DNA of 9,328 nucleotides, from assembly GCA_003223775.1 (NCBI GenBank), contig QHWK01000154.1, forward strand, positions 1 to 9,328, given 5' to 3'. Position 1 is the stretch's first letter, and every line of letters starts with the position of its first letter. Origin of the DNA: Acidobacteriota bacterium (GTDB taxonomy: Bacteria > Acidobacteriota > Vicinamibacteria > Vicinamibacterales > CAVVIG01). The position numbers were made by a program, and so were the translations under genes. Below are positions 1 through 5,668 of the stretch, in pieces. A model generated the notes under the pieces. It made no database searches. It was not told the origin of the DNA and worked only from the letters and a program-made list of their open reading frames with translations.

Positions 1-533
1 TGACGGGCCTTCGGCGCGGCGAGTTGTTCGCGTTGCGCTGGAAGGCGGTCGATCTCGTGGAATGCCAGTTGGCGGTGGAGGAAGCAGTCTACGAGGGCGC
101 GTTCGGGACGCCGAAGACGGAAGCCGGCGTGAGGGCGATCCCGCTGTCGGACGGCGCGGCGCAGTTGCTGGGCGATTGGCGGAACCTGGCGAAGAAGACC
201 GGGCCGGACGATCTCGTGTTCTCGACCTGGTCGGGCAAGCCGATTTCGCCGAACAACGTCTTGCGCCGTTGGGTGTTTCCGGCCTGCGAAGTGCTGGGAA
301 TGCCGCGGGCGACGTGGCTGACGTTCAGGCGCACCTATTCGTCCTGGGCGCACGAGAAGGGCGTGCCGGGCAAGGTCGTCGCGGAGTTGATGGGCCACGC
401 AAAGGTCGATACGACGCTGAACGTCTATACGCAGGTGATCGACGGATCGAAGCGCGCGGCGGCCGCGCAGGTCGGAAACGGATTGTTCGCAATTGTTCGC
501 AGACCGGCAGGAACGGCGGAGCCAATCCACTGA
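1..533 (+). CDS. Tyrosine recombinase (integrase), C-terminal catalytic part, 5' end outside window
   Basis: This is the catalytic domain of a phage/island-type tyrosine recombinase. The reading frame is open from base 3 and begins TGLRRGEL, the box holding the first catalytic arginine, so the N-terminal DNA-binding domains lie left of the window. About 176 residues are visible. Counting from base 3, the catalytic Lys is about residue 38 (TPKTEAGVRAIPL), the second catalytic Arg is 109 (LTFRRTYSSW), the GH box is 131-132 (ELMGHAKVDTT), and the nucleophile Tyr is 142 (NVYTQ). The histidine usual in the HxxR box is replaced by Leu; the other key residues are intact. The gene stops at TGA 531-533, only 14 bases before the 3' end of tRNA-Asn on the opposite strand, the expected place for an enzyme that integrates into a tRNA gene. 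The family is secure; activity is inferred. Confidence 0.93.
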   Translation, partial: TGLRRGELFALRWKAVDLVECQLAVEEAVYEGAFGTPKTEAGVRAIPLSDGAAQLLGDWRNLAKKTGPDDLVFSTWSGKPISPNNVLRRWVFPACEVLGMPRATWLTFRRTYSSWAHEKGVPGKVVAELMGHAKVDTTLNVYTQVIDGSKRAAAAQVGNGLFAIVRRPAGTAEPIH

Positions 534-542
534 ATTGTTCGG
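482..542 (+). repeat. Three direct copies of ATTGTTCG at the integrase 3' end
   Basis: ATTGTTCG occurs at 482-489, 492-499 and 534-541. The first two copies share a ninth base (C); the second and third share a preceding A. Start-to-start spacings are 10 and 42 bases, close to one and four DNA helical turns. The first two lie inside the last integrase codons and the third between the stop codon and the tRNA 3' end. Arm-type integrase or excisionase binding sites are often short phased repeats of this sort, so this may be one arm of an attachment site. Function is inferred only. Confidence 0.4.
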
Positions 543-547
543 GGAAT

Positions 548-592
548 TGGCTCCTCAGGCTGGATTCGAACCAGCAACCCTCCGGTTAACAG
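548..592. other. Probable attachment-site core within the tRNA-Asn 3' half
   Basis: Elements carrying tyrosine recombinases commonly use the 3' half of a tRNA gene (T arm to CCA) as crossover core, and the integrase lies directly beside this one. The exact core cannot be delimited because the other junction is outside the window. The span given is the T arm, variable region and acceptor 3' strand. A second copy of part of it should exist at the far end of the element, to the left. Confidence 0.45.
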
Positions 593-622
593 CCGGATGC
601 TCTGCCGTTGAGCTACTGAGGA
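548..622 (-). tRNA. tRNA-Asn (anticodon GTT)
   Basis: Read on the minus strand, the gene starts TCCTCAG at 622 and ends CTGAGGA plus discriminator G and an encoded CCA at 548. The seven-base acceptor stem pairs fully. The D stem is GCTC/GAGC. The anticodon arm is TCCGG-CTGTTAA-CCGGA, giving anticodon GTT for asparagine. The T arm is GCTGG-TTCGAAT-CCAGC. The length is 75 nt including CCA. The 3' end faces the integrase, marking this tRNA as the likely integration target. Its sequence is intact, as expected when an element restores the tRNA 3' end on insertion. Confidence 0.97.
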
Positions 623-653
623 ACGCAGGCAGGCCGCAGAAACGCGAGCGTCA

Positions 654-682
654 AGTGTAACAACGGCCTACTCCTCGCGCAA
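654..682 (-). promoter_or_regulatory. Possible promoter of tRNA-Asn
   Basis: Upstream of the tRNA on the minus strand there is a -10-like TACACT (654-659) preceded by TGT, an extended -10 pattern. Seventeen bases further up is TTGCGC (677-682), a partial -35 match. Transcription would begin about 25 bases before the mature tRNA 5' end. The -35 box would lie in the last codons of the permease pseudogene. The matches are moderate and could be chance. Confidence 0.3.
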
Positions 683-3029
683 CACCAGCATGGGATCGAC
701 GCGCGTCGCGCCGCGCGCCGGCAGGTAGCACGCCACCAGCGCGACGCCGGAAATCAATCCCACGACGGCGGCGATGGTCGCCGGATCCGTCGCGCGCACG
801 CCGAACAGCAGCGACGCCAGCAGCCGCGTCGTCGCGAACGCCGCCGCCAGCCCCGCGACGACGCCGACGAGCGTCAGCCGCAGTCCCTGCGACAGGACCA
901 TCCGCAGCACCGAGGCCCGGTCGGCGCCGAGCGCCATCCGGATCCCGATCTCGCGCCGCCGCTCGCTGACCATGTAGGACAGCACACCGTAGCTCCCGAT
1001 CGCCGCGAGCAGCAGCGCGAGCCCCGCGAAGATCCCCAGCAGCTCGGCGAGCAGACGCGGACGCCCGATCGCTTCGGCGAACACATCGTCCATCGCCCGC
1101 AGCTTGACGACCGGCAGCGCCGCGTCCTGCTCGGCCACCACCTGGCGGATCGAGCCGGCGAGCGCATCGGCCGGCAGACTCGTCCGCACGACGACGTTCA
1201 GCGTCGGCGGAATGAAGTTCGACACATCCTGCATCTGCTCGAAGTCGAAGTACAGCTCCGTGCCCGTCCTGCGATCGACGCCGCCCTGCTTCACGTCCTT
1301 CACCACGCCGACGATCGTGAACCACGGCACCTTCGCTTCCGGCAGCGCCGACGGCCGCACGCGCCGGCCGATCGGACTCTGCGCGCCGTAGAACGTACGG
1401 GCCATCGTCTGGTTGATCAGGACGACCTTCGGACCGATCGCGTCCGACGGCTGGAACGCGCGCCCCTCGAGGATCGGAATGCCCATCGTCTCGGCGTAGC
1501 CGTCGGTCGCGACCTGATAGTAGTCGACGTTCTCGAACGGTCCGCCCGGCGGCGCCTTGTATCCCTCGATGTTCGTGTCGTTGGCGTCGACCTGCCGCAT
1601 CGGCGGCAGCCCGCTCATCGCCGCCACCGACCGCACGCCCGGCATCGCGCGCAGCCGATCGAGCAGCCGCCGGTAGAAGCCGACGATCTGCTGCGGCGTC
1701 TTGTACGTCGCGTTCGGCAGATCGACGAGGAAGGTGACGAGCTGTTCGCGCGCGAAGCCGCCGTCGACGCGCGTGAGGTTCGCCACCGTGCGCAGCAGGA
1801 GACCCGCGCCGACGACGAGCGCGACCGCCAGCGCGATCTCCGCGACGACGAGCGTGCGGCGGAGCCGCTGGCGCCCGGCGCCGGCGGTGGCGCGCTGCCC
1901 GCCCTCTTTCAGCGCCATCGACGTCGCGTCGGGCGCCAGATGCAGCAGCGGCGCGAAACCGAACACCGCGCCGGTCGCGAGCGCGACGACGAGCGTGAAC
2001 GCGAGCACGCCGGCATCGAGCGACACCTCGGCCGATCGCGGCAGGCTGTCGGGATACGCGGCAATCAGCGCGCGCACGCCGGCGACGGCGACCACGAGGC
2101 CGAGCGCCGCGCCGCTGAGCGTCAGCAGACACCCCTCCGTCATGAACTGGCGGAGCAGCCGGCCGCGGCCCGCGCCCATCGCCGCGCGGATGGCGAACTC
2201 CTTGTGCCGCCACTCGGCGCGCGCGAGCAGCAGGTTCGCGAGGGTTCGGCGTGTGCACGCGCTGCTCGCGCGGCGGATTGTCCGAGCCGGTGATCGATCG
2301 CTGCCAGTCGCGCAGCAGCGTGTCGAGCTCGGCGCGCGCGCGCGCCAGCGTCACACCGTCGCCGAGCCGTGCGATCAGATACAGATAGTGGTTGCCGCGG
2401 TTGCGCCGGTTCGCCGGATCGAGCGCGAGCGGCAGCCACACCTCGACGTGCTGATCGGCGACGTCGTAGCGCGGCTGCATGACGCCGACGATCGTGCGGC
2501 GGACGCCGTCGACCTCCGCCTGCTGTCCGACGATGCCCGCTCGCGCGCCGAACGCCGACCGCCAGATCTCGTCCGAGAGGATCGCCACCGGCGCGCCGCC
2601 CGGCCGCGTCTCGGCAGGATCGAAGGTGCGCCCCTGCGCGGGCGCGACGCCGAGCGCACGGAACAACTCGGCCGACGCCTGCGCCACCTGCACGCGCCGC
2701 GGCCGATCCGAGGCCGCGAGGTTCACCTGGCCCACGGCGTATGCGCCGATCGACGAGAACGATCGCGCGCGCTCCTGCAGCTCGAAGAACTCCGGCGGCG
2801 ACACCCAGAACTGATCGAATCCCAGCTGCGGGAACTGACTCGAGATGTAGATCAGCTGCTCGGGATGCGGATAGCCGAGCGGCCGCAGGATCACCGCGTT
2901 GACGACCGAGAAGATCGCGGTGTTGGCGCCGATGCCGAGCGCGAGCGTGAGGATGGTGATCAGCGCGAAGCCGGGCGTGCGCGCGAGATTGCGTGCGGCG
3001 TGGCGGATGTCTCGGAGAAAAGCGTCCAT
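668..3029 (-). pseudogene. ADOP-family (MacB/FtsX-like) permease, broken by internal deletion and frameshift
   Basis: This is a large ABC-type permease of the acidobacterial ADOP group. The first part (3029 to about 2244, roughly 262 residues) starts MDAFLRDIRHAARNLARTPG, then has the first membrane helix (LGIGANTAIFSVVNAVILRP) and the MacB-like periplasmic domain. It ends at VHTPNP. Coding then continues in another frame from about 2242 to 668 (about 524 residues) with LANLLLARAEWRHKEFAIR, a membrane pair, a second periplasmic domain, a terminal FtsX domain (SERRREIGIRMALGA) and the usual end (VDPMLVLREE). In intact relatives an estimated 40-60 residues, including a membrane helix ending in the ANLANLLLAR motif, lie between the halves, so sequence is missing and not merely shifted. 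No ATPase partner gene lies nearby. No clear Shine-Dalgarno precedes the ATG. It could be a true pseudogene or an assembly fault. Confidence 0.85.
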
Positions 3030-3082
3030 CGCGACTTTGGATGGCGGCTCGCGGAGAAACGTTGTCGGCGTTCGGCGATGCT

Positions 3083-3120
3083 GGCGACGCTGAAAGGGTC
3101 GCCCTACACGGTCGCCCTAC
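3083..3120 (-). repeat. GTAGGGCGACC palindromic repeat, partly doubled
   Basis: On the minus strand GTAGGGCGACC appears at 3120-3110 and again at 3107-3097, the second copy continuing as CCTTTCA. The 18-mer at 3091-3108 is identical to the one at 5633-5650 and is the exact reverse complement of 5572-5589. GGCGAC (3083-3088) can pair with GTCGCC (3098-3103) around a 9-base loop. The left copy supplies the TAG stop of the gene ending at 3117. It may act as a terminator or mRNA-stabilising hairpin; it lacks a U-tract. Confidence 0.75.
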
Positions 3121-4130
3121 TTCACGGTGACGGTGAGGTTCTCGTACGTGAACAGCGATCCGTCGCTCGCGACGGCGCGCAGCACGTAGGTGCCCGGTTC
3201 GCTGAACGTCGCCTGCGCGACGAACTTGCCGTCGGGCGGCGGAAGCGGCACGGTGTAAGGCGGCGACCACGGCGAGTTCGCGTACGCGCGCGTGTCGGTC
3301 CACGTCTTCGTCTGATCAGGGGCAAACGTGACGGCGGCGGCCTTGCCGCGGTACACGGTCCACGCGAAGCGCAGCCCCGGACCGCTCGACGGCACGATCG
3401 CCGAGGGCGGCCGATAGATCAGCGCGGCGGGACTGGCGGCTGCCTGGGATTGCTGCGCCGCCTGCGACTGCGCGGCGCGCGGCGCCGGCGTCTTCGCCGC
3501 GGGCGGCGGCTCCTCGGACATCATGCGCCCGCTGGCATCGCGCGGCTGCGCCTTGCCGTCGCGGCGCGCGGGAATGTTGTCGGGATCGCCGGCGAACGCG
3601 ACGAGCGCGAGCGGCTCGCCGACCTTCACGCTGCGCCGCTTCTCGCCGTCGACGCGCAGCTCGGGCGGAATGTTCGTGCGCAGCTCGTCGCGCAGGCTGC
3701 CGAAGTCGCCGCCCACCTCGGTCGAGATCACCTGGTTGTCGATCTGGTAGTCGCTCTTGAGCGACGCGTACGCGCGCTCGGTCTTGCCGTTGGTCGTCAG
3801 CGTCCACGTCAGCTCTTTCGTGCCGAGATCTTTCGGCACGGCGACCGTGAACAGGAACGGGTTACGCCGCGGATAGAAATGCGTCGGCTGCCCCTGATCG
3901 GGGCCGCCCGGCTCGATCGCGTTGTCAGGACCGACCGGCACGTCGAACTCCTGGAGCCAGTTCGAGTTCATGTAGCCGAAGTACATCGTGATCGCGCCGT
4001 CGTCGTTGTAGCGCCACCCCTCGTACGCGGGCATCACGGTCTGGCCGCTCGAGTACGTGAAGCGCGTCTGCGCGCCGGGCGCCGCACACAACGCTATCGC
4101 CGCGATCGCGGCCGCGAGCGTTCGCTTCAT
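3117..4130 (-). CDS. Exported protein of unknown function, coupled to the heme-copper gene
   Basis: The product has 337 residues. Residues 1-20 are a signal peptide (MKRT, an Ala-rich core, then APGAQ). Residues 30-175 are conserved-looking and aromatic-rich, with VMPAYEGWRYNDDG, MYFGYMNSNW, IEPGGPDQGQPTHFYPRRN and TNGKTERAY. I recall similar proteins in Acidobacteria but know no defined function. Residues 205-238 are a low-complexity Pro/Ala/Gln linker. Residues 250-337 (VTFAPDQTKTW, ATFSEPGTYVLRAVASDG, then a TYENLTVTV ending) look like an Ig/PKD-type beta sandwich. The ATG overlaps the stop of the upstream gene as ATGA (4127-4130), and there is no good Shine-Dalgarno, so translation is probably coupled and the two products may work together. 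The stop codon is a TAG inside a GTAGGGCGACC repeat. Confidence 0.85.
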   Translation of the reverse strand: MKRTLAAAIAAIALCAAPGAQTRFTYSSGQTVMPAYEGWRYNDDGAITMYFGYMNSNWLQEFDVPVGPDNAIEPGGPDQGQPTHFYPRRNPFLFTVAVPKDLGTKELTWTLTTNGKTERAYASLKSDYQIDNQVISTEVGGDFGSLRDELRTNIPPELRVDGEKRRSVKVGEPLALVAFAGDPDNIPARRDGKAQPRDASGRMMSEEPPPAAKTPAPRAAQSQAAQQSQAAASPAALIYRPPSAIVPSSGPGLRFAWTVYRGKAAAVTFAPDQTKTWTDTRAYANSPWSPPYTVPLPPPDGKFVAQATFSEPGTYVLRAVASDGSLFTYENLTVTVK

Positions 4131-5551
4131 TGCTTCTGCTGCCCGCCGGTCGTCGACGTCGACGTGTTCGCGGGAATCGGCGGCGCCCAGCAGAGCGGGC
4201 AGCCGATGTCGTAGTCGTTGCGGCTCTTCATGTTCTCGCGCCGCTTCGCCATCTCCGCCTGGAACTGCTCCTCGGTGAGCGACACCGCGTAGCCGAGATC
4301 GATGAACATGTTGGCGATCGATCGCCGGCCGCCGCCGGCCCAGTTGCGCGGGTCGGCCGGGTTCTTGTTCGCCGGCGTCGTGTCGAGGAAGCCGATCAGG
4401 TGCACGATCGTCCCCTTGGGCAGGAGCGGCGCCGCATCGTCCTGGTAGACGTACTGCTTCACCCAGTTGTGATCGTAGCCGACGCAGTTCAGCGTCTGGA
4501 TGTTGTGGCCCCAGATCGCCTCGAGGCACATGCGCACGCCGGGCGCGTGCAGGTGCGGCTCGAACGCGATGATCTTGGTGTGCTCCTGCAGCGTCGCGTA
4601 CGCGTGCAGCTCCTGGTTCGCCTGATTGGGCTTCACGTCGATGTCGATCCCGTTGCCGAGCCGCAGCGTCGATCGCTTGTAGATCGGCTTGTAGCCGACG
4701 GGGAAGAGCTTGAACGCGAACTCGAGATGCGCCTTCGCCTCGCGGCCGTTCGAATGAATGTGGCCGGCGTCGAGCGAGAGCGCGGAGTTGGCCTGCAGCA
4801 GGCGGCCGGCTTCGGGCGGGAAGATGTCCGCGTTGCGGCCGACCTCGTGAATCGGCCAGCTGCTCGCGAGCTCGTCGCCCGTGCCGCGCTCCCCCATCTT
4901 CACGCTCGTGTACGTCATGTGGTGGAAGACGTAGCGTCCGCCGACGGTGGACGTGCCGCCGCCGCGCGGGATGTCGTTGATCTCGCGCACTTCCACCGCC
5001 GACACGTAGCGATCCTCGGTGAGGCCGGTCGGGATGAGGCCGAAGTCGCCCCACCAGTCGGGACGGACGGCGGGCACCAGGACTTCTTTCGACTTCAAGA
5101 CGAGATCGGGCTCGCCGATCGTCCACTTGTCGCTGTCGTCGAAGTTCAGCGGCTTCGGCATGTCGGCGGGATTGCCGCGCGGCGCGCCCGCGTCCGCCCA
5201 GCGCCCGATCATCGCGACCTCGTCGTCTGAGAGCGACGGATCGTGCTTGAACTTCTGGATGCCGATGTTCTTCTCGACGAAGAACGGCGGCATCGCGCCG
5301 CGCTGGCTGCGAAGCGACGTGCGCATCTTCATCGCGCGCACCCACGGCCGCACCTCTTCGTAGGTGACGAGCGACATCGGCGCGACGCCGTCCGCGTGGT
5401 GGCACTCCTGGCAGCTCCGCTGCAGGATCGGCGCGATGTTCTTCGCGAACGTCACGTCGCCCGCGCCGCCGGACTGCGCGGCGGGTTGCGACGAGATCAG
5501 CAGGCAGACGGAGGCGGCGGCGACAACAGCAACAGCGAGTCTGGCGCGCAT
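4127..5551 (-). CDS. Exported c-heme protein with PHM-like copper monooxygenase signature
   Basis: The product has 474 residues and begins with a signal peptide (about 1-25, cleaving near PAAQS). Residues 35-125 form a c-type cytochrome-like domain: heme motif C47-QE-C50-H51, with possible distal ligand M87 in GAMPP. Residues about 145-430 match the two-lobed PHM/DBH (peptidylglycine and dopamine-beta hydroxylase) copper fold by motif. FHHM (H210, H211) and H266 in GHIHSNG resemble the CuH ligands. H333 and H335 in PHLHAPGVRM, plus M415 in ANMFIDLGY, resemble the CuM ligands. Such enzymes hydroxylate substrates with O2 and two coppers; the attached heme may deliver electrons. Substrate is unknown. 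The C-terminus carries an unusual CPLC pair (451, 454) followed by a Ser/Thr/Gln tail. The ATG follows AAAGGAG at 5 bases. It overlaps the next gene by 4 bases. Copper ligands are assigned by motif only. Confidence 0.8.
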   Translation of the reverse strand: MRARLAVAVVAAASVCLLISSQPAAQSGGAGDVTFAKNIAPILQRSCQECHHADGVAPMSLVTYEEVRPWVRAMKMRTSLRSQRGAMPPFFVEKNIGIQKFKHDPSLSDDEVAMIGRWADAGAPRGNPADMPKPLNFDDSDKWTIGEPDLVLKSKEVLVPAVRPDWWGDFGLIPTGLTEDRYVSAVEVREINDIPRGGGTSTVGGRYVFHHMTYTSVKMGERGTGDELASSWPIHEVGRNADIFPPEAGRLLQANSALSLDAGHIHSNGREAKAHLEFAFKLFPVGYKPIYKRSTLRLGNGIDIDVKPNQANQELHAYATLQEHTKIIAFEPHLHAPGVRMCLEAIWGHNIQTLNCVGYDHNWVKQYVYQDDAAPLLPKGTIVHLIGFLDTTPANKNPADPRNWAGGGRRSIANMFIDLGYAVSLTEEQFQAEMAKRRENMKSRNDYDIGCPLCWAPPIPANTSTSTTGGQQKQ

Positions 5552-5556
5552 CGCAG

Positions 5557-5563
5557 CTCCTTT
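5557..5563 (-). promoter_or_regulatory. Strong ribosome binding site of the heme-copper gene
   Basis: AAAGGAG on the minus strand ends 5 bases before the ATG at 5551. It fixes the start and contrasts with the weak site of the coupled downstream gene. Confidence 0.8.
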
Positions 5564-5571
5564 GAACGCAA

Positions 5572-5650
5572 TGTAGGGCGACCCTTTCAGGGACGCCGCG
5601 TCGAGGGTTTTCAGCCTCGCCTGTGGCGACCTTGAAAGGGTCGCCCTACA
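5572..5650. repeat. Composite palindromic element with 18-bp inverted ends
   Basis: The ends are perfect 18-base inverted repeats, TGTAGGGCGACCCTTTCA at 5572-5589 and its reverse complement at 5633-5650. Inside are three hairpins: 5577-5585 with 5589-5597 (9 positions, one mismatch, loop TTC), CGAGG/CCTCG at 5602-5606 and 5615-5619, and GGCGACC/GGTCGCC at 5625-5631 and 5639-5645. It fills most of the gap between the quinoprotein stop (5669) and the start at 5551. The layout resembles REP/BIME elements, in which palindromes occur in opposite pairs. On transcription it would form strong structure between the two genes. Confidence 0.85.
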
Positions 5651-5668
5651 AGAGGAGAAACTACCACA

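Noticed and set aside
62..589. Plus-strand frame ending in RLDSNQQPSG
   Set aside because: The tail is simply the translated complement of the tRNA-Asn gene, a common mis-annotation; the rest shadows the integrase.
630..650. TTGACG near 652 as the -35 of the tRNA promoter
   Set aside because: A -10 at 17 bases would read TGCCTG, a poor match, and would end only 3 bases before the tRNA; the TACACT element further upstream fits better.
651..2243. Continuation of the permease N-terminal frame to 651
   Set aside because: After about 2243 it becomes Arg-rich nonsense while clear permease sequence continues in the neighbouring frame.
3005..3058. Short similarity between CTTTTCTCCGAGA at the permease start and TTTCTCCGCGAG just upstream
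   Set aside because: The match is short and imperfect and shows no wider duplication, so chance is sufficient.
1701..4214. Long plus-strand open frame of about 837 codons
   Set aside because: It runs antisense across the permease and the exported protein, is Arg/Ala-rich without recognisable motifs, and is explained by GC-rich codon bias of the genes on the minus strand.
3117..5405. Single minus-strand open frame of 762 codons
   Set aside because: Only the part from 4130 to 3117 is a gene. The upstream part is an out-of-frame reading of the heme-copper gene, and the signal peptide at 4130 plus the ATGA overlap mark the true start.
5572..5650. CRISPR array or classical insertion sequence
   Set aside because: The repeated units are palindromic, not separated by regular unique spacers, there are no cas genes, and there is no transposase or flanking target duplication in the window.
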